From Coleofasciculus sp. S288 (GTDB taxonomy: Bacteria; Cyanobacteriota; Cyanobacteriia; Cyanobacteriales; Coleofasciculaceae): a stretch of DNA of 12,020 nt. Under the pieces are notes generated by a model. It did not search any database. It had not been told where the DNA came from and worked only from the letters and a program-made list of their open reading frames with translations. This document shows, one piece after another, positions 1 through 5,487 of this stretch. The stretch is from the NCBI GenBank assembly GCA_020216575.1, contig JAIUYC010000026.1, positions 1 to 12,020 of the forward strand, given 5' to 3'. A program made the position numbers and the translations under genes. Position 1 is the stretch's first letter; each line of letters begins with the position of its first letter.

Positions 1-1
1 G

Positions 2-109
2 CAGCAATTTCTAACCCAAAAGCAGTTGGCGGATGCGCTTGGCGTGACCTTTTCTGATGCCGGAGAAAGGTCAGGTCAAAAGACTATCAAAGCTATAGCG
101 TTCGTTTGA
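2..109 (+). pseudogene. C-terminal fragment of an HTH (XRE-like) protein, probably decayed
   Basis: An open frame enters from the left edge and stops with TGA at 107-109, giving 35 residues. The stretch FLTQKQLADALGVT resembles the first two helices of an XRE/Cro-type helix-turn-helix, where one expects a recognition helix and a tryptophan-containing segment to follow. Here it instead runs into SDAGERSGQKTIKAIAFV and stops, which does not look like the rest of such a domain. I therefore read it as a truncated or frameshifted regulator. The start lies outside the window, so the length is unknown. The family call rests on one short motif only. Confidence 0.35.
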
Positions 110-125
110 TGTAGTGCGCTCGCTC

Positions 126-177
126 ATCACCATAGGTTGAGTTGACGCTTGTTAACCCAAATCTACTCCTGTCCAAC
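126..177. repeat. Dispersed intergenic repeat, copy A
   Basis: This stretch aligns with 2336-2388: both begin ATCACC(A/G)TAGGTTG, share TTGACGC, and end in GTCCAAC after a diverged middle with one base of length difference. It lies in non-coding DNA between the HTH fragment and the minus-strand cassette. TAGGTTG-type repeats are common in cyanobacterial intergenic DNA. The rest of 110-254 holds one HIP1 octamer at 194-201 and nothing else I can name. Confidence 0.5.
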
Positions 178-254
178 ATTGACGCCAAATATAGCGATCG
201 CACTCAGCAGCTAACGGCACACTTGAGCGATGCCAAGCAACTTCGAACTCAACA

Positions 255-521
255 TTAAGGATTTTCGTCCGTTCGCTCCAACGAAGTGCTAGGCTGAATT
301 TTGGGAGCAAGAGCTTGATTTTCTTGCATAACTCTAATCAGAAATCGTAGAGCCTCATTGACTGCCTCAGCATTAGGAAACATCTCTGCAACATCAGGCT
401 CTAAGCGTACAGTTGTCCCACCAAAACTCTTCCGTCCAGAGCCTAACTTTCTGACTCGTAGACTCTTTAAGTCATATTCTGAGCGCAAATCATCTTCCAT
501 TTCTAGCTTAACCCTCTTCAT
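255..521 (-). CDS. CopG/BrnA-like antitoxin-type small protein
   Basis: A small protein of 88 residues, or 81 if it starts at the internal ATG at 500. Near the N-terminus it has EYDLKSLRVRKLGSGRKSFG, and in the second half VRLEPDVAEMFPNAEAVNEA followed by LRFLIRVM. That arrangement, an acidic or basic linker followed by a short strand and two helices, is what ribbon-helix-helix (CopG/BrnA-like) antitoxins look like; the family call is from memory of such proteins. It is the last gene of a minus-strand cassette, and its first ATG lies 14 bases inside the preceding BrnT-tail gene, which suggests translational coupling. The ATG at 500 follows that gene's stop by 7 bases, has an AGAGGG upstream, and fits the usual family start better. 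A likely role is autorepression and neutralisation of a toxin, but no intact toxin of the expected family is next to it. Confidence 0.6.
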   Translation of the reverse strand: MKRVKLEMEDDLRSEYDLKSLRVRKLGSGRKSFGGTTVRLEPDVAEMFPNAEAVNEALRFLIRVMQENQALAPKIQPSTSLERTDENP

Positions 522-684
522 AGGCTTCTCGTTCGGCTCGTGTTACTTCTCTTGCACTAATCAGGCGAATCACATCTCCTCTTTCTGTATAGGACTTTTG
601 CCATTGAGACTTTAGATGAGCTGCTAATTGCGTTGAGTCGATTCTCAAATCAGTTTTTGTAGGAAGAGAAACAATGTAATTCAT
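508..684 (-). CDS. 58-residue protein with a BrnT toxin C-terminal tail (chimeric or truncated)
   Basis: An ATG at 684 opens a frame of 58 codons ending in TAA at 510-508. Residues 31-58, SYTERGDVIRLISAREVTRA then EREAYEEG, match the end of BrnT ribonuclease toxins, which typically finish with a strand like RIRIISARKAT and then RERxxYEEG. The first 30 residues, MNYIVSLPTKTDLRIDSTQL then AAHLKSQWQK, do not look like a BrnT N-terminus, which normally carries an FEWD..K...N..KHG motif. BrnT proteins are about 90 residues, so roughly the first two thirds of the toxin fold is absent and replaced. The start overlaps the Uma2 stop (TGATG) and its end overlaps the antitoxin start, so it sits in a tightly coupled operon. 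It is probably inactive as a ribonuclease; it could be a domesticated remnant or a genuine small linker protein. The open frame is certain; its expression is inferred. Confidence 0.6.
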   Translation of the reverse strand: MNYIVSLPTKTDLRIDSTQLAAHLKSQWQKSYTERGDVIRLISAREVTRAEREAYEEG

Positions 685-1331
685 CAATCATCCTGGCTTT
701 TGTGGCGAGGATAGCGATCGCTCAATTTATCAATTGCGCCAGATCCAAATTGATAGGCATCAGCAAGGCACTCAGAAAAGATAGCATTCAAATCAAATCC
801 AGGGAAAAACTGACTCTGCTCAACGAGAATGTAGCGCTCATCCTGGAACTGGTAGATTTCAATCTTCTGTCGGCGGACGATCCAAAGTTCGCTGACTCGA
901 TAGGGCAGATAATCATTAACGCTGGTGAACGAGGTAACATCACACTCGATCGCCAAGTCTGGTGGAGGGTCAGTACTCCAATCAATCCGACGTTTTCCCA
1001 CCACAGGTAACTCACCGATATAGAAAAAATGGTCAGGGATGACACCGCTATGCTCAGGCAAATCCATCGTGGTTTCGTGGTAAGAGTCGAACCTCAGTCC
1101 CCGATGGCGTAGCAACACCTTTACCATGTCCACGATAATGTCGAGTTGCTTGCCATGTTCGGGTAAAGGAACCATAAGCAACAGTTCTCCATTGCGGTAC
1201 TTTACACGAGGGGAAGTGCGATCGCCTAAATGTTCTAGCAAACTTTGATAATCCTGCCAGGTTCCAGGGACTCTCACCACTGCCCCTGCTGGCAACTCAA
1301 TGGCATCGGGTTTGACGATCACGTTAATCAT
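684..1331 (-). CDS. Uma2 family (DUF820) PD-(D/E)XK nuclease-like protein
   Basis: The 215 residues fit the size and layout of the Uma2/DUF820 family, which is greatly expanded in cyanobacteria and has a restriction-endonuclease-like fold. Visible landmarks are GELLLMVPLPEH at about 48-59, the acidic VIPDHFFYIGELP at about 97-109, and PPDLAIECDVTS at about 123-134. These are followed by the usual YRVSELWIVRRQKIEIYQF and a closing FFPGFDLNAIFSECL. The position just after the ECD acidic cluster, where many relatives keep a lysine or an alanine-glycine helix, is shortened here (SFTSVNDYLPYRV), so catalytic competence is open. The start is supported by an AAGAAGG Shine-Dalgarno sequence six bases upstream. 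It is the first gene of a minus-strand cassette, with its stop overlapping the start of the BrnT-tail gene. The biological role of the family is largely unknown. Confidence 0.85.
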   Translation of the reverse strand: MINVIVKPDAIELPAGAVVRVPGTWQDYQSLLEHLGDRTSPRVKYRNGELLLMVPLPEHGKQLDIIVDMVKVLLRHRGLRFDSYHETTMDLPEHSGVIPDHFFYIGELPVVGKRRIDWSTDPPPDLAIECDVTSFTSVNDYLPYRVSELWIVRRQKIEIYQFQDERYILVEQSQFFPGFDLNAIFSECLADAYQFGSGAIDKLSDRYPRHKSQDD

Positions 1332-1337
1332 CGGCAG

Positions 1338-1365
1338 CCTTCTTGATCAGCTAAGAACTATTATC
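1338..1365 (-). promoter_or_regulatory. Ribosome binding site and -10-like box of the Uma2 cassette
   Basis: On the minus strand AAGAAGG (1344-1338) sits six bases before the ATG, a good Shine-Dalgarno match that fixes the Uma2 start. Sixteen bases further upstream GATAAT (1365-1360) resembles a -10 box; no convincing -35 is seen. The ribosome site is well supported, the promoter only weakly. Confidence 0.45.
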
Positions 1366-1380
1366 GTCTGGAATAGAGGT

Positions 1381-1406
1381 TAGGTTTTCTTTCTCAACCC
1401 AACCTA
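1381..1406. repeat. Short TAGGTT...AACCTA inverted repeat
   Basis: TAGGTT at the left end is matched by AACCTA at the right, around a pyrimidine-rich middle. It looks like a remnant of the TAGGTTG-type intergenic repeats of cyanobacteria and lies just before two HIP1 octamers (1414-1421 and 1476-1483), both in GAGCGATCGCA context. Weak on its own. Confidence 0.3.
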
Positions 1407-1490
1407 CTGGTGAGCGATCGCACTGCACCACTCACTCACTATCCATCTTGCATCTTCTCAGAAACTCCCAGTGGAGCGATCGCATCTTGA

Positions 1491-1625
1491 CGATTCCCTA
1501 TCAAAGGCAATGACTATCGCCTGATTGTCGGTATCGACTACGAAGACCAAACAGTTTACTACAAATACTTTCTAACTCATGCCGAATACGACAAAGGCAA
1601 GTGGAAAAATGACCCTTACTTTTGA
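1491..1625 (+). pseudogene. higB: HigB toxin remnant, 5' half missing
   Basis: The frame is open from 1491, directly after a TGA at 1488-1490, to the TGA at 1623-1625. It reads FPIKGNDYRLIVGIDYEDQ, then TVYYKYFLTHAEYDKGKWKN. The N-x-Y-R-L-I strand, the VYY-K/R-F strand and the LTHAEYDKGxWK end are the hallmark C-terminal half of HigB (RelE-superfamily, COG4680) mRNA interferases, normally about 95-105 residues. No in-frame start exists, and I see no trace of the expected N-terminal helix region in any frame of 1380-1490, which holds only repeats and HIP1 sites, so the 5' half looks deleted. Its end overlaps the start of higA by 17 bases, the normal arrangement of an intact higBA pair. The toxin should be non-functional. 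Confidence 0.75.
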
Positions 1626-2007
1626 TCAAGCAGCTTATCGCAATCTACTCGCTGAAGTCGCTCCCAAAGTGATTGAGACAGAGGAGGAGTACGATCGCGC
1701 CCTGGCAGTGGCAGAGCGGCTAACTTTTAAGAAAAACCGTACTCCAGAGGAGCGGGCTTTACACAAATTGCTAGTGACGCTGATTGAAGCGTATGAGGCA
1801 CAGAACTATCCGATGGATCAAGCTGCACCTCATGAAATCCTCCAACACATCCTGGAATCCAGTGGCACTCGTCAAGCTGATTTGGTGGGTGTTATTGGCT
1901 CGAGTGGCGTAGTCTCCGAGGTTGTGAATGGCAAGCGATCAATTAGTAAGGCACAAGCCAAGGCGCTTGGCGATTACTTTAAGGTGTCGCCAACGTTGTT
2001 TATCTGA
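1609..2007 (+). CDS. higA: HigA-type antitoxin with C-terminal XRE helix-turn-helix
   Basis: Starting at the ATG at 1609 the protein is 132 residues and begins MTLTFDQAAYRNLLAEVAPK, a typical opening for cyanobacterial HigA antitoxins. An upstream in-frame ATG at 1579 would add ten residues, but those codons overlie the conserved end of HigB, so 1609 is preferred. The N-terminal two thirds (to about residue 75) is a helical toxin-binding region with ETEEEYDRALAVAERL. Residues about 80-132 form a Cro/C1-type HTH: TRQADLVGVIGSSGVVSEVV then NGKRSISKAQAKALGDYF. The family binds HigB and represses its own promoter; here the toxin partner is truncated, so this is probably an orphan antitoxin, perhaps kept because it protects against a related toxin elsewhere or in plasmids. 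The coding frame is intact. Confidence 0.88.
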   Translation: MTLTFDQAAYRNLLAEVAPKVIETEEEYDRALAVAERLTFKKNRTPEERALHKLLVTLIEAYEAQNYPMDQAAPHEILQHILESSGTRQADLVGVIGSSGVVSEVVNGKRSISKAQAKALGDYFKVSPTLFI

Positions 2008-2068
2008 AACATCACGATACTGAGTATTCATTAAATCAGTGAACAGTGAACAGTGACCAGTTATCAGG

Positions 2069-2100
2069 TTTCACACGGGGATGCGAGACCCCGAGTGAAA
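2069..2100. repeat. Symmetric 32 bp hairpin
   Basis: TTTCAC-A-CGGGG pairs with CCCCG-A-GTGAAA around the 8-base loop ATGCGAGA: six plus five base pairs with one A/A mismatch. It lies 61 bases after the higA stop. With no T-run behind it, it is more likely part of the repeat block than an intrinsic terminator, although it could protect the higA mRNA 3' end. Confidence 0.55.
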
Positions 2101-2139
2101 CCGCTCGGCTGAGCGCGGTTCGGCTGAACTTCGACAAGA

Positions 2140-2259
2140 CTTCGGCGTGAGCGCGGTTCCTGAGCTTGCCGAAGGGCAGTCGAACGCTCAGTTGCCGCGC
2201 TCACCGTCGAAGCCTCGCGCCGAAGCCTACCATGCTTCGACTCACTTCGGCAGGCTCAG
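2140..2259. repeat. Nested imperfect palindromes of a GC-rich hairpin repeat
   Basis: The arm at 2160-2184 is the near-perfect inverse of 2236-2259 (CTGAGC..GCCGAAG and CTTCGGCAGGCTCAG). A second arm at 2140-2165 pairs imperfectly with 2186-2212 around shared TGAGCGCGG. TGAGCGCGGTT is also directly repeated at 2110-2120 and 2148-2158, and a small stem CCATCT-TT-AGATGG follows at 2275-2288. Several alternative cruciform or RNA folds are possible. The CTTCGACT..CTTCGGC..GCTCAG wording is typical of hairpin repeats spread through many cyanobacterial genomes. Confidence 0.6.
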
Positions 2260-2309
2260 TGTCCAGCTCAGCAGCCATCTTTAGATGGGAGCTTTACTAC
2301 TCAGGGATT

Positions 2310-2337
2310 AACTGATAACTGATAACTGATAACTGAT
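2310..2337. repeat. Four perfect AACTGAT heptamers
   Basis: Four head-to-tail AACTGAT units without mismatch, a short tandemly repeated repetitive sequence of the kind abundant between cyanobacterial genes. Perfect identity points to recent slippage. It forms the right edge of the MITE-like block. Confidence 0.85.
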
Positions 2338-2388
2338 CACCGTAGGTTGGCTTGACGCAAGGAAATCCACTATCCACACTCGTCCAAC
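2336..2388. repeat. Dispersed intergenic repeat, copy B
   Basis: Second copy of the repeat at 126-177, in the same orientation. Shared landmarks are ATCACCGTAGGTTG, TTGACGC and GTCCAAC. It begins immediately at the end of the heptamer array, so the two repeat families abut. The pair brackets the whole toxin-antitoxin section at a distance of about 2.2 kb. Confidence 0.5.
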
Positions 2389-2452
2389 TCCCCCATACAG
2401 ACTAGCGACTGATACCTTAGAGGTTAGAACTAGCTCGCTTTAGTTTGGCTTT

Positions 2453-4156
2453 ATGGCTCGTATTAATCTACTGGATACTCGTACTACGAGTTTCGGCGAC
2501 CTAATCGGCAATGGCAAGATCTATCGAGTGCCACCCTTTCAGCGTGATTACTCCTGGGATGAAGAGAATTGGGAAGACCTTTGGCAGGATATTCTGACGC
2601 TCCATACAACGCCTGATGCTAGTCACTACATGGGAGCAATCGTTCTGCAAAACTCTGCTACTTCTGACAAAGAGTTTACAATCATCGATGGTCAACAACG
2701 ACTAGCCACTCTCAGTATCATCGCCATTGCTGTTATTGAGAAAATCCAAAAGCTTGTAGAGCGAGAAGAGGAAGCTGAAGCCAACAAAGAGAGGCAAGAA
2801 ATCCTAAAACGTACCTATCTCAGTGACAGAGATCCACGTTCTCTTCGCTATTCCAGCAAATTGCTTTTGAACGAAAATAATAACGACTTCTATCAAAGCA
2901 ACTTAATTAATCTGAGAAGACCGCGCAATCTCCGTTCTCTCTCAAAATCCAATCAACTTCTCTGGCAAGCTTTTGAATACTTCTCTAATCGACTAGAAGA
3001 ACTTAAAGAGGTTGTTTGTGATGGAGAGAAACTAGCTACATTCCTAACAGATGTCGTTGCTCAAAAGTTACTGTTTATTCAAATCAATGTTGAAGATGAA
3101 CTAAATGCATACACCGTTTTTGAAACCTTAAATGCTCGTGGTATTGAACTCAGTTCAACTGATTTATTAAAAAACTACTTGTTTTCTCTGTTCCGGGGTC
3201 CGGATGATTTGCAAGAAGCACAGCGGCAATGGAGGAGAATTATCAATACAGTTCAGATGGAGAAGTTCCCCGAATTTCTCCGTTACTATCTTAGTCTCCG
3301 GCAGCCGCGAGTCAGACGAGAGCGGTTATTCAAGCTTGTTCGAGAGTCTGTAAAAAATGCGCAACAAGCATTTGATTTGCTTGATCAGCTAGAAAATTAC
3401 AGTAGTCTCTTTATAGCCCTTGGCAACTCTAATGATGAGTTCTGGCGTGATACTCCAGAAAATCGGCAATATATTCGTGAACTCGAATTATTTAAAGTCA
3501 AACAAGCTTATCCAACTCTTTTCGCTGCCTATCAGAATTTTTCCAGAGATAATTTTACTCGGTTATTGAAACTCGTTACTGTGATTTCTTTTCGCTACGC
3601 CGTTGTCAGTAGTCTAAATCCTAATGAATTAGAGACACTTTACAATAAGGTAGCCATTGCAATTACAAATAGAGAAATAACTAATCCACGGCAGGTTTTC
3701 GAGGCTCTACGTCCAGTTTATGTATCGGACGAGAAGTTTTTACAGGACTTTTCCTTACTCTCGATTTCTACGAAGGGGCAAACGAAAAAACTAGTGCGGT
3801 ATATCCTTTGCAAGTTGGAAGCAGATGCTTTCAATATAGAGGTCAACGAAGATAGTTTTTCTATTGAACATATCTTGCCTGAATCACCAAGCGATGATTG
3901 GCGGCAAAATTTCACTGATGCCCAGATAGAGGAGATGGTTTATCGCCTTGGCAACCTGACACCTTTGGAACCTCATTTTAATCGTGAAGTGGGAAACGAG
4001 CCTTATCCGATTAAGCAAGAAAAATATCAGCAGAGTGTTTATACACTAACGCAGGGAATTGTGGTTGAAGAGTGGACACCGAATACACTTGCCACACGTC
4101 AGAGACATTTAGCACAGCGTGCCGTTCATATTTGGAGGTCTGGCTTTCCCCTGTAA
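2453..4156 (+). CDS. DUF262-DUF1524 nuclease, GmrSD/SspE-like defence protein
   Basis: A 567-residue protein with both domains in one chain. The N-terminal DUF262 (ParB/Srx-like NTPase) domain shows VPPFQRDYSW at 26-35, then GAIVLQN at 61-67, and the signature IIDGQQRLATL at 77-87. AYTVFETLNARGIELSSTDL begins at 219. A helical middle (about 250-460) leads to a C-terminal DUF1524 His-Me/HNH-type nuclease domain: FSIEHILPE at 469-477 with the catalytic-type His473, RLGNLTPLE at 498-506, and an N-rich tail including Asn510 and Asn515. In known relatives (GmrSD, BrxU, SspE) the nucleotide-driven DUF262 part controls DNA nicking or cleavage of modified or phosphorothioate-sensed phage DNA. The length and all motifs look intact. 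No DNA-modification, Ssp or BREX gene is in the window, so a stand-alone type IV role is the simplest inference. No Shine-Dalgarno sequence is evident before the ATG. It follows a repeat block and decayed toxin-antitoxin genes, an accessory setting. Confidence 0.88.
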   Translation: MARINLLDTRTTSFGDLIGNGKIYRVPPFQRDYSWDEENWEDLWQDILTLHTTPDASHYMGAIVLQNSATSDKEFTIIDGQQRLATLSIIAIAVIEKIQKLVEREEEAEANKERQEILKRTYLSDRDPRSLRYSSKLLLNENNNDFYQSNLINLRRPRNLRSLSKSNQLLWQAFEYFSNRLEELKEVVCDGEKLATFLTDVVAQKLLFIQINVEDELNAYTVFETLNARGIELSSTDLLKNYLFSLFRGPDDLQEAQRQWRRIINTVQMEKFPEFLRYYLSLRQPRVRRERLFKLVRESVKNAQQAFDLLDQLENYSSLFIALGNSNDEFWRDTPENRQYIRELELFKVKQAYPTLFAAYQNFSRDNFTRLLKLVTVISFRYAVVSSLNPNELETLYNKVAIAITNREITNPRQVFEALRPVYVSDEKFLQDFSLLSISTKGQTKKLVRYILCKLEADAFNIEVNEDSFSIEHILPESPSDDWRQNFTDAQIEEMVYRLGNLTPLEPHFNREVGNEPYPIKQEKYQQSVYTLTQGIVVEEWTPNTLATRQRHLAQRAVHIWRSGFPL

Positions 4157-4227
4157 GTAGAAACTGACGCTGAACATTAACGAGGTGTATGCTAAGCTTT
4201 CTTCGATTCAAATCCTCTAATATCTAC

Positions 4228-4357
4228 TAAGTAGGTAGCCACAAATAAACGAAGGTATGTCAACAGATGTTAAGAGAGTAAAACCCTCTTCCATTCTGCC
4301 TTCTGCCCTTTGCCCTCTGCCTTGCATTAACGACAAATATTAATGCACACCTACTTA
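4228..4357. mobile_element. Short MITE-like element with TAAGTAGGT ends
   Basis: TAAGTAGGT at 4228-4236 is the exact inverse of ACCTACTTA at 4349-4357. Inside the right end lies a perfect 8 bp stem, TGCATTAA (4323-4330) with TTAATGCA (4340-4347), around a 9-base loop. A pyrimidine heptamer array fills the middle. No open frame exists in the 130 bp. The terminal repeats and internal stem fit a non-autonomous element, but no target duplication is obvious. Confidence 0.4.
4294..4321. repeat. Pyrimidine heptamer array (TTCTGCC-type)
   Basis: Four consecutive seven-base units, TTCTGCC twice, then CTTTGCC and CTCTGCC. This is a familiar class of short tandem repeat between cyanobacterial genes. 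It sits inside the TAAGTAGGT-bounded segment. Confidence 0.7.
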
Positions 4358-4426
4358 TCCGGCAGAAGCGCCGATCGCCAATTCAGAATAAAGATAGGAC
4401 ACGCTCAACTTTAACGATGCAACTGA

Positions 4427-5473
4427 ATGCAGCAATTTTCTGTTCATTCCTATCGCTTTAGCTGGTTTGACTGGTTTTGTCTCTGGTATCCTCCAGGCTG
4501 GTTGATTTTATTCAATCGCCACTGGCAACATTATCACCCAGACCCCGATGGCTGGAATTGGCTGGAATATGGATTGTTTCTGATTCCAGGGGGATTTTAT
4601 CTGGCGTTGCTAATTCGCTGGTTGCGTTTGGGTTGCCGTTTCCCTCAGCGCAATCCGGAGATTCAGTTTAATCCAAACTATCAGCAAGCTTTCCGTGATG
4701 AAGTCCTTGCGCCGATTGTCAAACAGTACTTTCGTGCCGAACTGCACCACCTGGACAATCTGCCCCAGACAGAACCGTTAATCGTGGCGATGAATCATGC
4801 AGGAATGTGCTTTCCTTGGGACTTCTTGGGGTTAGGGTATCTCTTGGGGAAGGAACGAGGATGGGCTGTACAACCGCTTGCCGATGTTTCCTTATTTGAT
4901 CATCCTTGGGTTGTGTGGTGGTTACCGCCTGGATGGTCACAGGTTTTGGGAGGAGTTCGTGCTGAAGCAGATGAGTTTGAAGCCGCCGTTGCCCATAAAA
5001 CTGTTCTGCTGTATCCCCCAGAAGGGTTGCGCGGCCCTAGTAAAGGCTGGTCAAACCGCTATCAGCTACAAACGTTTCATCCTAGCTTTATGCGCTTGAG
5101 CGATCGCTACCGTATTCCAATTTTACCCGTCGTCTGCATCGGCAATGAGTTCTTGCATCCTTGGGCGTTCCATCTCAAAAAATTGGCAAGATGGCTCTAC
5201 ATGCCGTTTTTGCCCGTGTCCCCGTTGATGATTGTGTTCATCCTCTTCCCGTCCATGGGGGTTTGGGCGATGAGAACCCGCTTGAATTATTACATCCAAC
5301 CGCTCTATCAACCTTGCACAGAAGACGAGCTAGAAGTTAAGCAAGAGCAACAGCAAAATACGAGTTCAGGTGAAGTGAGACAGGCGTACCGAGAGGCACA
5401 ACGCTTGCGAGAAAAGCTACAACATCAGCTCAACCAATTGCTAAGCCTTCAACATCTAACGAGGGGCGATTAG
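4427..5473 (+). CDS. PlsC-like membrane acyltransferase (1-acylglycerol-3-phosphate acyltransferase family)
   Basis: A 348-residue protein. Hydrophobic segments at about 12-30 and 47-66 suggest N-terminal membrane insertion, and 255-280 is also hydrophobic. The acyltransferase motif I appears as NHAGMCFPWD at 123-132. The family norm is N-H-x4-D; here the Asp follows after seven residues, a variant spacing. The later substrate-binding motif is PPEGLRGPSKGW at 197-208, corresponding to the P-E-G box, and PILPVVCIGNEF at 231-242 fits the block-IV strand. These enzymes move acyl groups from acyl-ACP or acyl-CoA to glycerol-phosphate or similar lipids; the exact acceptor cannot be read here. The last 50 residues are Gln/Glu/Arg-rich and predicted to be coiled coil, beyond the catalytic core. 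The 3' end faces a minus-strand gene with 14 bases between stops. Confidence 0.78.
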   Translation: MQQFSVHSYRFSWFDWFCLWYPPGWLILFNRHWQHYHPDPDGWNWLEYGLFLIPGGFYLALLIRWLRLGCRFPQRNPEIQFNPNYQQAFRDEVLAPIVKQYFRAELHHLDNLPQTEPLIVAMNHAGMCFPWDFLGLGYLLGKERGWAVQPLADVSLFDHPWVVWWLPPGWSQVLGGVRAEADEFEAAVAHKTVLLYPPEGLRGPSKGWSNRYQLQTFHPSFMRLSDRYRIPILPVVCIGNEFLHPWAFHLKKLARWLYMPFLPVSPLMIVFILFPSMGVWAMRTRLNYYIQPLYQPCTEDELEVKQEQQQNTSSGEVRQAYREAQRLREKLQHQLNQLLSLQHLTRGD

Positions 5474-5487
5474 TGACCAGTTGTGGC

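Larger units (their letters stand above)
2037..2337. mobile_element. MITE-like non-coding palindrome block bounded by heptamer repeats
   Basis: The block opens with four drifting heptamers (CAGTGAA twice, CAGTGAC, CAGTTAT, then CAG) and closes with four perfect AACTGAT units, which are the reverse complement of the CAGTTAT type. CAGTTATCAG (2058-2067) and CTGATAACTG (2312-2321) are exact inverted copies and the match extends to 15 of 17 bases. Between them is a GC-rich core of nested hairpins and no open frame of note. This fits a non-autonomous MITE-like or hairpin repeat of cyanobacterial type. It fills most of the gene-free stretch 2008-2452; 2389-2452 shows nothing recognisable beyond the likely promoter region of the next gene. 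No transposase or clear target duplication was seen. Confidence 0.5.

Noticed and set aside
358..615. Plus-strand frame of 85 codons opposite the antitoxin and BrnT-tail genes
   Set aside because: It is antisense to two overlapping, motif-bearing genes and shows no recognisable protein features.
702..1045. Frames on both strands within the Uma2 gene
   Set aside because: They are shadows of a gene with clear Uma2 motifs.
1579..1608. Upstream ATG as the HigA start
   Set aside because: These ten codons are the reading-frame shadow of the conserved HigB end; homologous HigA proteins begin at MTLTFDQ as recalled.
2037..2337. Repeat units considered as a CRISPR array
   Set aside because: Heptamers are contiguous, with no spacers and no 25-40 base repeats; the rest is palindromic.
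4415..4426. ATG at 4415 as the start of the acyltransferase
   Set aside because: It is in a different frame and hits no long open frame; 4427 is the only suitable ATG upstream of the first membrane segment.
1484..5099. A 3.6 kb stretch without HIP1 that spans the DUF262 gene, considered as a sign of transfer
   Set aside because: Another gap of about 3.1 kb covers the MBOAT operon, so with only ten sites the spacing is not informative.
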